From NCBI GenBank assembly GCA_965220205.1, contig OZ244812.1:2790001-2854000 (forward strand): 64,000 nt of DNA, given 5' to 3'. This DNA is from G965220205 sp965220205. Its GTDB lineage: Bacteria > Chloroflexota > Dehalococcoidia > Lucifugimonadales > Australimonadaceae. A program made the position numbers and the translations under genes. Shown here in pieces: positions 27,951 through 36,784 of this stretch (positions within the stretch are counted from its first letter, which is position 1; each line of letters opens with the position of its first letter). A model generated the notes under the pieces. It was given only the letters and a program-made list of their open reading frames with translations. It was not told the DNA's origin and did not search any database.

Positions 27951-30900
27951 GTGAGTTTCTTAACGTCGATGGCTCTGCGCCGGCCGACTGTGGCGGTGCT
28001 GGCCATTTTCCTGGTGCTCGGCTCAGGCATATTCGCCTACCGCACGCTTCAGGTCGAGTTGTTCCCCCAGATCGAGTTCCCCCTCGTTACCGTATTCGCA
28101 ACCTACCCCTCTGCAGACCCCGAGGCCGTCGTCCAGCACGTCACCGGACCGATAGAGAGGGCCGTTGCGGATACTCTAGGTCTGGAATCGACACAGTCGA
28201 CGTCGTTCGAGGGCAACTCCGCCGTCTTCGCTACCTTCGAGTACGGCACAGACATGGCGGAAGCGCAGAGCACTATCGCCGCCGCCGTGAACGACATCGC
28301 CTTCCCAGCGGGAGTGGAAGAGCCCACCGTCGGCCGCTTCAACCCCGATCAGTTCCCCGTCATACAGTTCAGCGTCGTCTCGGACAGGGATGTTTCCGAG
28401 GTCCAAGGCATCGTTCAATCCCGCATCCTGCCCGCAATCTCCGGGGTCGAAGGCGTCATGGACGTCGTGCTGACCGGGGAGGTGGAACGGAGCGTCCAGG
28501 TCGTCGCGGACGTCGATAAGCTGGCGTCGACTGGAATCTCCCTCTTCCAGGTTTCCGCCGCTCTCAGCGAGAACAACCTCACGCTGCCCGCCGGCGTGGT
28601 CTTCGACGGCACGCAGGCCGTCATCGCCAAGACAACCCACACGTTGGACTCGGTCCAGGACGTGCGAGACCTCGTCGTCGGCGCTTCCGAGTCGGGCCTC
28701 GTCCGGCTGTCCGACGTAGCCGACGTGACCTTGGGCGACGGGAGGCCCAAGAGTATCTCCCGCACGAACGGCAAGCCCGGGATAGGCGTAGCGGTCTCCA
28801 AGAAGCCCGACGCCAACACGCTCGACGTAACGACGGCAGTCAACGACGTCCTCGACGGCGTCACAGGACTCCCGTCGGACGTCGAAATCATTGTCGTCTC
28901 CGACCAAGGCCCCGACATTCAGGAGCAGGTCGACACGCTCGTCACGGAGGCCATGTTCGGGTTCCTCTTCGCCGTGTCGGTTGTCTTTGCCTTCATGCTG
29001 ACGATTCGCCCCACGGTCTTCCGCGGCCTCGTCAACACGCTCCGCCCCACGGTCGTCATCGCCCTGTCGATTCCGTTGAGCGTCTTCACGGGCATTCTCC
29101 TGATGTCATGGCAGGATATGTCGCTCAATTTCATGACCCTCGGCGGGCTCGCCATCTCCGTGGGGCGCGTCGTGGACGACTCCATAGTCGTGCTCGAGAA
29201 TGTCTATCGCCACATTCAGGCCGGGCGGGAGAGATGGCGCGCCGCGCTCGAAGCCACTACGGAGGTCAGCCCAGCGATATTCGCCTCCACGATGACCACC
29301 GTAGTCGTCTTCGTTCCTCTGGCGTTCATCCAGGGCCTCGTCGGGTCCTTCTTCCTTCCCTTCGCCCTCACCGTCACGTTCGCGCTGATTGCGTCCCTCT
29401 TCGTCGCCCTCACGGCTGTGCCCGTTCTGGGCGCGTATCTCCTCAGGCCCGGCGACCTGCCCGAGGGCGCCGGAGACGAGGACGAGATCCGGACCGAGGA
29501 GACCTGGATGCAGCGCGCGTACATCGCAATACTCAGGTGGGTCCTCGGGCACAGGCTTCTCACCATGCTCATTGCCATCCTGCTTACGGTATCGAGCCTT
29601 GGGCTGACTGCCATCATCCCGGTGAACCTGTTCGGCGGCGGCGGCGATCGCTTCCTCCAGATCGAGCTCGCGCTGCCGCCGGGCGCGCCCGTGAGCGAGA
29701 CGCTCGTCCAGGTGACCGAGATCGAGGACCGGCTACGCGATGTCGCCGAGGTGTACACGGTCAGCATTGGCGCGACCGATCTAATTTTCGGCGCCGCGCC
29801 GGGCGGCCCCGGGCAGGCAGCCTTCTTCGCGAACCTCGCCCACGATGCCCCCGACGACATCGCCAACATACTCAGAAACGAGCTCGACAGGCCCGGACGC
29901 TCCTTGAGCATCGCTGAGGTTCAGGACGGGCCCCCATCAGGCGGTGTGGAGATCTTCGTTACCGGCTCCAACTACGACGATATATCCGCCGTGTCCACGG
30001 AGCTGGTCGCCGCCCTGTCCACGATAGACGGTGTAGCCAATCTCGAGAGCAGCGTCTCGCAGGCTCGCGACGAGATCTCCATACAGGTCGACCCGGAGGA
30101 GGCCTCCCGCATTGGGCTCACCACGCGGCAGGTCGGCTTCCAGCTCAGCCAGTACCTCATCGGTCAGACCGTCACGACCATGACCATCGACGGAGAGACG
30201 GTCGACGTGATCCTGGTCGGGGACCACCGGTCCGTGGGAAGCATCGACGCGATCGAGTCTCTGACCATCTTCGGGCCGACCGGCTCTGCCCCTCTAGGCG
30301 ACCTCGCCGAACCCGTAGTCAGGCAGGGCCCTGTCTCCATCAGCCGCACCGACGGCGTACGGTCGGCCAGCGTAACCGGCGACGTCATCGGGGAAGACAC
30401 CCAAGGCGTCGGGGACCTGGTAGACGAGAAGATCGCAGGCCTTCAGCTCCCGCCGGGCGTCAGCGTCTCCAGCGGCGGCATCTTTGCCGACATCGCAGAG
30501 GGCTTCCAAGCCATCTTCATCTCTATGATCGTCGGAATCGTGCTGGTCTACCTCGTCATGGTCGCCAGCCTCGGCTCTCTCAGAAACCCCTTTGTCATCG
30601 TACTCACGTTGCCGCTGGCGCTCATTGGAGTGCTCGTAGCCCTCGCCGTAACGGGCCGCTCGCTAGGACTCCCCGCCATGATGGGGATACTCCTGCTCAT
30701 CGGCATCGTCGTCACGAACGCTATCGTACTCATCGCATTTGTCGAGCAGCAGAGAGCCAAAGGCATGGCCGTGTACGACGCTTTGATCTCCGGCGCGCGC
30801 GTACGCTTGCGCCCCATTCTCATGACCGCCCTCACCACCAGCTTTGCCTTGCTGCCCCTCGCCGTTGCCGCTGAGGGGAGCGGCGGTCTTATCAGCGCGG

Positions 30901-31109
30901 AGCTGGCAACCGTGGTCATCGGCGGCTTGATGAGCTCCACGGGGCTGACGCTTATCGCCCTGCCCATTGTGTACCTATTCTTCAACGAGAGCATCCCCAA
31001 CTTCTTCAACCGCATCCTCCGCCGTCGGCCTCTCGAGCTGGCTGGCGAAGCCGGTCCCGGCGGTCGGGATGGCATACTCGACGAAAGCGCGAAACCGGCG
31101 ATTGGCTGA
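27951..31109 (+). CDS. RND-superfamily efflux permease (AcrB/HAE1-like)
   Basis: Protein of 1052 residues starting at GTG 27951 (GGAG 8 bases upstream). It has the first TM helix plus a large periplasmic loop (RTLQVELFPQIEFPLVTVFATYPSADPEAV), a proton-relay helix region GGLAISVGRVVDDSIVVLEN (two Asp), a second half with a second loop, and FVIVLTLPLALIGVLVAL near the C-terminus. This is the full AcrB-type duplication. No membrane-fusion or TolC gene is adjacent, so it may function alone or with unlinked partners. The substrate is unknown: drug, lipid or metal-complex export. Confidence 0.9.
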   Translation: MSFLTSMALRRPTVAVLAIFLVLGSGIFAYRTLQVELFPQIEFPLVTVFATYPSADPEAVVQHVTGPIERAVADTLGLESTQSTSFEGNSAVFATFEYGTDMAEAQSTIAAAVNDIAFPAGVEEPTVGRFNPDQFPVIQFSVVSDRDVSEVQGIVQSRILPAISGVEGVMDVVLTGEVERSVQVVADVDKLASTGISLFQVSAALSENNLTLPAGVVFDGTQAVIAKTTHTLDSVQDVRDLVVGASESGLVRLSDVADVTLGDGRPKSISRTNGKPGIGVAVSKKPDANTLDVTTAVNDVLDGVTGLPSDVEIIVVSDQGPDIQEQVDTLVTEAMFGFLFAVSVVFAFMLTIRPTVFRGLVNTLRPTVVIALSIPLSVFTGILLMSWQDMSLNFMTLGGLAISVGRVVDDSIVVLENVYRHIQAGRERWRAALEATTEVSPAIFASTMTTVVVFVPLAFIQGLVGSFFLPFALTVTFALIASLFVALTAVPVLGAYLLRPGDLPEGAGDEDEIRTEETWMQRAYIAILRWVLGHRLLTMLIAILLTVSSLGLTAIIPVNLFGGGGDRFLQIELALPPGAPVSETLVQVTEIEDRLRDVAEVYTVSIGATDLIFGAAPGGPGQAAFFANLAHDAPDDIANILRNELDRPGRSLSIAEVQDGPPSGGVEIFVTGSNYDDISAVSTELVAALSTIDGVANLESSVSQARDEISIQVDPEEASRIGLTTRQVGFQLSQYLIGQTVTTMTIDGETVDVILVGDHRSVGSIDAIESLTIFGPTGSAPLGDLAEPVVRQGPVSISRTDGVRSASVTGDVIGEDTQGVGDLVDEKIAGLQLPPGVSVSSGGIFADIAEGFQAIFISMIVGIVLVYLVMVASLGSLRNPFVIVLTLPLALIGVLVALAVTGRSLGLPAMMGILLLIGIVVTNAIVLIAFVEQQRAKGMAVYDALISGARVRLRPILMTALTTSFALLPLAVAAEGSGGLISAELATVVIGGLMSSTGLTLIALPIVYLFFNESIPNFFNRILRRRPLELAGEAGPGGRDGILDESAKPAIG

Positions 31110-31333
31110 GGCAGTACGAGGCCTCATTTCCCGCCTCATGCTGGCAACGCAAGCTGAGGGCGGGGTCGTTCTCGCCGATCGGCGCTGGCTCTTGGGCAAC
31201 CGACTGTACGCAGGCCAGACAGCTGGGTGATCCCGATGATTCGGCGGTTGCCGCACGCCCAATGCCCATCACTGGCGTGCGGGTAGGAAAGCGGAACGCG
31301 TTTTGAGGGCAGGGCAGGGCGTTATGACCGCAA

Positions 31334-32362
31334 TTACCTCGGCGCTCTAACTCTGTGCGATATAGGCTGCCGCTCGCCGCCAAAGGAAACAATGAGCCCA
31401 CCATCATAGGCAAGCCAACCTTGGTAAGACGAGAACACGTCACCCTGTAATTCTGGCACAATGCAGAACGTCGGTATTTCTATGTCGCCACTTGGCCGTT
31501 GGAAAAACTCATTTTGAGCTAGTGTCTTGTACAGATAGAGTGCACACTCGATTACTATTACATGGTTGTACTTCACACCGAATACGCTAATGTTGCTCAG
31601 GATATGAATTTCCGGACTCTGCGCAGCCTTAGATTCGCCCTCGTTCTCTGTCGTCATCAAACGAGATACGTTTAGGGAATGCGCCCCTTCTGTGTTTGTT
31701 GTAGTTCTAATGACCTCCTTGAGCGCTACTCCCTTGTCGTCGAATACTACCAGCTGTTGGCCCAGCCAGCCGTCGCAGTTGAGTCTTGACCTCGACTGCG
31801 TTTCAAACAATGACTCTGCCCCTATCCGCCACGGGTCTTGGCAGGTTGGCTGTTCGGTCCAACTTGCCATACCTGGCAACGGCCACGCGATGGAAAGGTC
31901 GAATCCTTGAGGTCCGATGGGCAAATTGTAGACATGCTGGGGCAGCAAGGTATGGTCATCCAATTTCACCAACTGCATGTGACCACCACTGATATTAAGA
32001 GAAATGTTGAGGAGTCTCCGGGGCCCGGCAAGCTTCTGGATCCTGTGAAAGCTCAGTGCCGCAGCTTGGCAGATGTCGTCGTCCAACAAGCGTGTCTTTC
32101 GTTCATTCCGGTCTCCAATTGCTACCTTCCTCAGGAAAATGGAACTTGCCCGGGCGAAAGCTGCCACTGTTTGACCAAACTGACCTGGCTGCATCGGTTG
32201 CGCTAGTTGAGCACTGCATCCGCGAATGGCAAGCTGGAGATCGCTCATTGCTTCACGGATTCTCTCTCCCTTCTCCTTATGTCGTCCCGTGAGCAGGCTT
32301 CCCCTTGTCTTGGCAAACTTTAGAGGTGGCTTTGACCCCGATATGTTTCTTTGATCCGACAT
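31334..32362 (-). CDS. Orphan protein of unknown function, AT-richer than surroundings
   Basis: Protein of 342 residues that I do not recognise. The N-terminus is basic (KPPLKFAKTRGSLLTGRHKEKGERIREAM), and the middle is mixed alpha/beta; there is no signal peptide, membrane segment or known catalytic motif. Base composition is clearly lower in GC than its neighbours (for example 31500-31580), and synonymous usage differs, suggesting recent acquisition. It lies just past the 3' end of tRNA-Glu, a favourite integration point, but I found no integrase and no duplicated tRNA end. It could be a cargo or defence gene. Confidence 0.55.
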   Translation of the reverse strand: MSDQRNISGSKPPLKFAKTRGSLLTGRHKEKGERIREAMSDLQLAIRGCSAQLAQPMQPGQFGQTVAAFARASSIFLRKVAIGDRNERKTRLLDDDICQAAALSFHRIQKLAGPRRLLNISLNISGGHMQLVKLDDHTLLPQHVYNLPIGPQGFDLSIAWPLPGMASWTEQPTCQDPWRIGAESLFETQSRSRLNCDGWLGQQLVVFDDKGVALKEVIRTTTNTEGAHSLNVSRLMTTENEGESKAAQSPEIHILSNISVFGVKYNHVIVIECALYLYKTLAQNEFFQRPSGDIEIPTFCIVPELQGDVFSSYQGWLAYDGGLIVSFGGERQPISHRVRAPR

Positions 32363-32539
32363 TACTTCCTTCCGCCGTTCAGCTCATTGACTTCTGCACT
32401 TTGCCTGACACATGCCCCTTGCCATCTTGAGACGCAGCTCGCCGTATTGTGAAGATGTCGGTGGGATTGTCCGCGCCGTCGTCCAGCCTTGGGGCTTGGC
32501 CTGCCGACGGAGGGGGGGCAAGGCGCATGTAGCCGCAAA

Positions 32540-32616
32540 TGGTGGCGCATACGGGATTCGAACCCGTGATCTTCGCCTTGAGAGGGCGATGTCCTTGGCC
32601 ACTAGACGAATGCGCC
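32540..32616 (-). tRNA. tRNA-Glu (anticodon CTC)
   Basis: The minus-strand cloverleaf is complete: acceptor GGCGCAT pairs with ATGCGCC, the D-loop AGTGGCC is normal, the anticodon stem TCGCC/GGCGA encloses loop CTCTCAA (anticodon CTC, Glu), the T-arm is ACGGGTTCGAATCCCGT, the discriminator is A, and CCA is encoded at 32542-32540. Confidence 0.97.
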
Positions 32617-32700
32617 ACGCGGATGGGGTTGCGGCCAGGCCGTCAGCCAGTATAGCTGAGCGACGCCGGAGCCGCCATTGGCGCGCGTCGCGCCTTGCGC

Positions 32701-33489
32701 TCAGCGGCGCTCGGCGGGCGCGGCGTCGATGGCGCGGTCGGACGCGAACCGCCACAGCGCGCGGTCCGATCGCCACTCGCCCGCGAACACCTGCCGGAAG
32801 AAGCCGAGCAGGTCGCCCCACGCCGCCTCGGACTGCTCCGGCCGGTAGCGGTTGGGGAGCGTATGGTTCATCCAACCGTGCGGCGCGCCCGCGTAGATTT
32901 GAATCGTGTAGCTCGTGCCGTGCTGCTCGAGCTCGCTCCGGAAGCGCTGGATGTGGTCCAGAGGCACGGCAGGGTCCAGCTCGCCGAACCCGCCGAACAC
33001 CGGGCACGTCAGCTTCGGGATGAGCTCCGCGACCGTCTGCTGGCCGGGGTAGATCGGCACGTAGTCGCGGGGGTACACGCCGCCATGGAAGACAGCGATG
33101 GCCGCCGCGTCGTCGCGCGAGGCCGCGTAGACGATAGGCGCGCGCCCGCTGAGGCAGAACCCGGCGATGCCGATGTGGTCGCCGTCGACGTCGGGCAGCG
33201 TGCGCAGGTAGGCAATCGTCTCGTCGAGGTCGGCCAGCACCTCGGCGTCGGTCGGGTCCACCCGCGCCTGGGAAGCCTCGATCGGGGCCCGGTCGCCGTC
33301 GTACCGGTGAAACATGTCGGGGACACAGGCCACGAAGCCTTCGCGGGCCACGCGGTCCACGGCGTCGAAGCTGTACTGCACCGGGCCGTACCGCTCATGG
33401 AGCATGAGGACTGCCGGATGCCTGCCGGGCTTATCGGGGCGCGCCGTCCACACCCGCATCCCACTGTCGAGAGTCCGCTCCTCAGCCAT
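32701..33489 (-). CDS. Dienelactone hydrolase family protein
   Basis: Alpha/beta hydrolase of 262 residues. The nucleophile is Cys in GIAGFCLSGR, with the catalytic His in AGAPHGWMNH and an Asp expected near FGELDPAVP. Dienelactone hydrolases open the lactone in chlorocatechol-type ring cleavage, but the family acts on many esters. It lies between the tRNA and fabD on the same strand, with about 75 bases separating it from fabD. A second paralogue is encoded near 37 kb. Confidence 0.85.
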   Translation of the reverse strand: MAEERTLDSGMRVWTARPDKPGRHPAVLMLHERYGPVQYSFDAVDRVAREGFVACVPDMFHRYDGDRAPIEASQARVDPTDAEVLADLDETIAYLRTLPDVDGDHIGIAGFCLSGRAPIVYAASRDDAAAIAVFHGGVYPRDYVPIYPGQQTVAELIPKLTCPVFGGFGELDPAVPLDHIQRFRSELEQHGTSYTIQIYAGAPHGWMNHTLPNRYRPEQSEAAWGDLLGFFRQVFAGEWRSDRALWRFASDRAIDAAPAERR

Positions 33490-33564
33490 CGCCCCTCCCT
33501 GAGTCCGTCGGTCGCATGGGCAGGCTAGGCGGCGGGCGTCGGCGCGTCAAGCTTGAGCTGTCCG

Positions 33565-34494
33565 CTACGCGAGCGCGCTCACGGCGTCCAGGTCCTGGAC
33601 GGATGCGGTCTGCGCGCCGGGGACGATGCGGCGGGCGAGGCCGCTGAGGACTGCGCCGGGGCCAATCTCGATGAACCGGGTTACGCCTTGCGCGGCCATG
33701 TACTCGATGGACTGCTGCCAGAAGACGCACCCGCAGAGCTGGCCCGCCAGCTCCGCGCGCAGGCCCTCGGACGTGGTCACCGGCTCGGCGGTGGTGTTGG
33801 CGACGACAGGGACGGACGGCGCGCGGACGGCGGCCTTTCGGAGCGCGCCGTCGAGAGCGGTCTGCGCGGGGCGCATGACCTCGGTGTGGAAAGCGCCCGC
33901 GACGTCCAGGGGCAGAGCGCGGCGGGCGCCGGCCTCCTTGGCGCGCTCGATCGCGAGGGCGAGCGCGTCGTTGGGCCCCGCGATGACGACCTGCTCGGCG
34001 CTGTTGGCGTTGGCCACCTGCGCGCCCGTTCCCTCGCAGGCGCGCCTTGCGTCCTCGAAGCCCAGGCCGATGAGCGCGGCCATCCCGCTGGGAGTCGTGG
34101 CCGCGGCCGCCTGCATGAGCTCGCCGCGCCGCCGGACGAGCCGCAGCGCGTCGGCGAAGTCGAGCGCGCCCGCGGCCACGAGCGCGGTGTACTCGCCGAG
34201 ACTATGCCCGGCGACGAATGCGGGTCGGGGCGCGGCGGCCCCGAGGCGCTCCTGGACCGCTCGCAAGAGCGCGACGCTTACGCACAAGATCGCGGGCTGT
34301 GCGTTCTCTGAGCGCACCAAGTCGGAGGCGGGGCCTTCGAAGATCGTCCGGCTGAGGGGGACGCCCAGGACGTCGTCGGTCTCTTGGAACGCCGCGCGCG
34401 CGGCGGTGGACGCCTCGAACACGGACGCGCCCATGCCAACGGACTGAGCGCCCTGACCGGGAAAGAGGAATGCGGCGACAGGACCGTCGACCAT
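33565..34494 (-). CDS. fabD: Malonyl-CoA:ACP transacylase FabD
   Basis: Protein of 309 residues that loads malonate onto ACP for fatty acid synthesis. It shows FLFPGQGAQSVGMG at the N-terminus, the nucleophile Ser in AGHSLGEYTAL, GAFHTEVM with the catalytic His, and the final FIEIGPGAVLSGL. Its start is directly upstream of the tandem repeats that separate it from rpmF, so in transcript order it runs rpmF, repeat array, fabD. The plsX and fabH genes usual in this order are absent. Confidence 0.95.
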   Translation of the reverse strand: MVDGPVAAFLFPGQGAQSVGMGASVFEASTAARAAFQETDDVLGVPLSRTIFEGPASDLVRSENAQPAILCVSVALLRAVQERLGAAAPRPAFVAGHSLGEYTALVAAGALDFADALRLVRRRGELMQAAAATTPSGMAALIGLGFEDARRACEGTGAQVANANSAEQVVIAGPNDALALAIERAKEAGARRALPLDVAGAFHTEVMRPAQTALDGALRKAAVRAPSVPVVANTTAEPVTTSEGLRAELAGQLCGCVFWQQSIEYMAAQGVTRFIEIGPGAVLSGLARRIVPGAQTASVQDLDAVSALA

Positions 34495-34503
34495 GGGGAG
34501 CTA

Positions 34504-35025
34504 GGGCCGACGCCGCGGAGCGTCTGTCACCGGAGGAAGATAGGCTCCCCCTTCCTCAATCCTCCCCCCGTGGGGGAGGAGAGGCCGGTAGGGCCGTCGC
34601 CGCGGAGCGCCTATCACCGGAGGAAGATAGGCTCCCCCTTCCTCAATCCTCCCCCCGTGGGGGAGGAGAGGCCGGTAGGGCCGGCGCTGCGGAACGCCTA
34701 TCGTCGGAGGAAGATAGGCTCCCCCCTCCTCAATCCTCCCCCCGTGGGGGAGGAGAGGCCGGTAGGGCCGTCGCCGGGGAGCGCCTATCGTCGGAGGAAG
34801 ATAGGCTCCCCCCTCCTCAATCCTCCCCCCGTGGGGGAGGAGGGGCCGGTAGGGTCGGTGCCGAGGAGCGCCTATCACCGGAGCAAGACAGGCTCCCGCC
34901 TCCTCAGTCCTTCCTCCGTGGGGGAGGAGAGGCCGGTAGGGCCGGCGCTGCGGAACGCCTATCGTCGGAGGAAGATAGGCTCCCCCTTCCTCAATCCTCC
35001 CCCCATGGGGGAGGAGAGGCCGGCC
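34504..35025. repeat. Six tandem copies of an 87-bp repeat
   Basis: The anchor GGAGGAAGATAGGCTCC (GGAGCAAGACAGGCTCC in copy 5) starts at 34532, 34619, 34706, 34793, 34880 and 34967, exactly 87 bp apart. Each copy contains the palindrome CCTCCCCCC-GTG-GGGGAGG (variant in copies 5 and 6) and GGCCGGTAGGG. Because 87 is a multiple of 3, long open frames exist on both strands; I regard these as artefacts. Spans the gap between rpmF and fabD. Confidence 0.9.
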
Positions 35026-35042
35026 GGCGACGCGTGGCGGGC

Positions 35043-35234
35043 TCAATCGAGATCGGTCTCCACGCTCAGCACGTTCTTGCCCCGGTAGTAGCCGCAGGCG
35101 GGGCATACGTGGTGCGCGCGCATCGGACGGTGGCAGTGGGTGCACTCCACCAGGCTGGGGAGAATCCTGGCAAAATGTGCCGCGTGCGTGCCCTGGCGTG
35201 ACTTGGATCGTTTGCGCTTCGGAAGTGGCGGCAT
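35043..35234 (-). CDS. rpmF: 50S ribosomal protein L32
   Basis: Protein of 63 residues with the L32 opening MPPLPKRKRSKSRQGTHAA and a C-x-x-C...C-x-x-C zinc ribbon (CTHCHRPMRAHHVCPACGYY). L32 is part of the large ribosomal subunit. The Cys-containing version binds zinc. In many bacteria rpmF heads the fatty-acid synthesis genes, as here with fabD. Confidence 0.95.
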   Translation of the reverse strand: MPPLPKRKRSKSRQGTHAAHFARILPSLVECTHCHRPMRAHHVCPACGYYRGKNVLSVETDLD

Positions 35235-35344
35235 GTCCTACCACTGCCTCCCATATAGTAAAGGCTATTCTGCCGGCGCATGTTATCACACCGGCTTGCT
35301 CTCCGTCCGGTCGGCTCCAGCAACGGCCGCACGGAAGCGGGACC

Positions 35345-36142
35345 CTACGCCGGCTGCGACGATTGGTCGAGCTCGATGAGCATGAAGTAGCCGTGCTGCG
35401 GGTCCGAGACGAGGGCGAACGTCCCGACCGTCGGGATGGTCTGGGGCAGCGTCCGGACGCTGCCGCCGAGCTCTTTGATCTGTTCGAGCGCAGGCCCGAT
35501 GCTCTCGACGACGAAGTAGACGGTCCAGTTCGGCGGGACCTCGCCCCACTCGGGCCTGATCGCGAGCATGCCGCCGGCGGCCTTGCCCCCGCTCTGGAAC
35601 TCGGTGTACTCGCCGTGCGGCATCTGGTGGACCTCGCGCGTCCAGCCGAACAGGCCCTCGTAGAAGGCGGCCGCCGCGCCGGTGTCGCGCGTATAGAGCT
35701 CGGTCCAGCCGAACGCGTCGGGCTCGCTCATCACCTCCGCGCCGATGTTCTCCTTCGGCTGCCACGCGGACAACACCGCGCCGGTCGTGTCCTGGAGGAC
35801 GAGCATGCGGCCGGCGTCGAAGACGTCCATGGGCCCCATGAGCACGGTCCCACCGAGCTCCGCCGCCTTGGCGGCTGTCGCGTCCGCGTCCGAGACGGTC
35901 ACGTAGGCGTTCCAGCAGGTGACCATGCCCTGTTCGGCCATGTCGGGCGTCATCTGGAACATGGCGGCGGCGTTCTTGCCGTTCTTGTTGAACATCGTGT
36001 AGACGGTCGTGTCGTCGACCGGATTGTCGACGGGCTCCCACCCGAACAGGGCCGTGTAGAAGGCCCTGGCCCCGGCGGCGTCGGAGGTGGTCAGGTCCAC
36101 CCAGCTGAACATCCCCGGCTCGTGCTTCGTAATCTCAGGCAT
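35345..36142 (-). CDS. VOC-family (glyoxalase/bleomycin-resistance) two-domain protein
   Basis: Protein of 265 residues made of two vicinal-oxygen-chelate domains: residues of about 8-125 (GMFSWVDLTTSDAAGARAFYTALFGWE) and 135-260 (GWTELYTRDTGAAAAFYEGLFGWT). Internal duplication is clear from the repeated AFYxxLFGW. The start is ATG 36142, with AGAGGAG upstream. The function may be a dioxygenase, isomerase or resistance protein; the two-domain arrangement is common in uncharacterised proteins. Confidence 0.85.
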   Translation of the reverse strand: MPEITKHEPGMFSWVDLTTSDAAGARAFYTALFGWEPVDNPVDDTTVYTMFNKNGKNAAAMFQMTPDMAEQGMVTCWNAYVTVSDADATAAKAAELGGTVLMGPMDVFDAGRMLVLQDTTGAVLSAWQPKENIGAEVMSEPDAFGWTELYTRDTGAAAAFYEGLFGWTREVHQMPHGEYTEFQSGGKAAGGMLAIRPEWGEVPPNWTVYFVVESIGPALEQIKELGGSVRTLPQTIPTVGTFALVSDPQHGYFMLIELDQSSQPA

Positions 36143-36784
36143 CGCCCACTCCTCTGATGGTGTAAGGCCATGATTGCGCGCTGGCGCTGGGCGCCGCAAG
36201 CGGCTGATGGCACAGGCCGCGCGCGGCGAGGCGTCGCCGTGGTTCCCCGGTCGCGGCGGCATGGATTCCCGTGTCTGCGCACGGGAATGACGGTGGGCAG
36301 ACCGGAAATGAAACGAAAATGGGCCAAAATGGCCGGGAATCGGCCCAAAACGTGAGGTTTTTCACTCGTAAATGTAGGGGGTTTACGAGTGGAGGGGCGA
36401 AATAGTGGGACATTCTGGGACATTTTGAGACATTTACTCGTAAATCGGGCCGGCGACCCCGGCGCGCCAGCGCCAGGTGGTTTCGGGGGCCCCCCTTCGA
36501 CGGGCTCAGGGCAGGCTTCGACCGGCTCAGGACAGGCTTCAACGGGCATGGTAGGGGTTGGGGGGCGTTGGGGCGAGGGGCGGATGTCTTGGCGGGGGTG
36601 GGTGGCGAATGGGGGCGACGCGGGGGGGGGGGGAGAGGGTACCCCCTTAGCCGCCGTGCGTCGCTGGGCCTCGATTGCCCCGTCGCGCGTTCTGTGATAG
36701 AGGGGACGCGATACGGGCACGACAGAGGCGCGGGAGCGGCCAGCGACGCCCACTCGGCGGGCGTGGATGGAGCGAGGTGGGACT
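36143..36784. other. Non-coding region with repeat element A
   Basis: A 640-base gap. It contains an inverted repeat CACTCGTAAA...TTTACGAGTG at 36363-36391, three phased GACATT units at 36409-36434, a near-palindrome ATTTACTCGTAAAT at 36432-36445, and a 21-bp unit CTTCGACGGGCTCAGGGCAGG repeated about three times at 36495-36545, a motif type common in many genomes. No gene. Confidence 0.7.
36409..36434. repeat. Three GACATT units at exact 10-bp spacing (element A)
   Basis: GACATT begins at 36409, 36419 and 36429. The same arrangement recurs at 39171 (GTCATT form) and 41171. All three lie in intergenic DNA. Spacing of one helical turn resembles iteron or operator arrays. The adjacent ATTTACTCGTAAAT is shared with the 39.2-kb copy. 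Confidence 0.7.

Noticed and set aside
31110..31333. Attachment site or tRNA-Glu 3' duplicate flanking the orphan gene
   Set aside because: I looked for a copy of TTCGAATCCCGTATGCGCC or its complement and saw none.
34504..35025. CRISPR array
   Set aside because: Units are uniform tandem repeats of 87 bp without variable spacers, and no cas genes are near.
34384..35289. Long repeat-containing open frames on both strands with 29-residue units
   Set aside because: They arise because the 87-bp tandem repeat is a multiple of three. They overlap fabD and rpmF and have no plausible start sites or protein features.
35286..36041. Minus-strand frame overlapping the VOC gene
   Set aside because: Same strand, other phase; the VOC reading has clear domain duplication, and this one is Arg-rich nonsense.
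36495..36545. Short 21-bp repeats as CRISPR or regulatory array
   Set aside because: Contiguous copies without spacers of a GGGCTCAGGGCAGG-type motif that is widespread as background repeat in many bacterial genomes.
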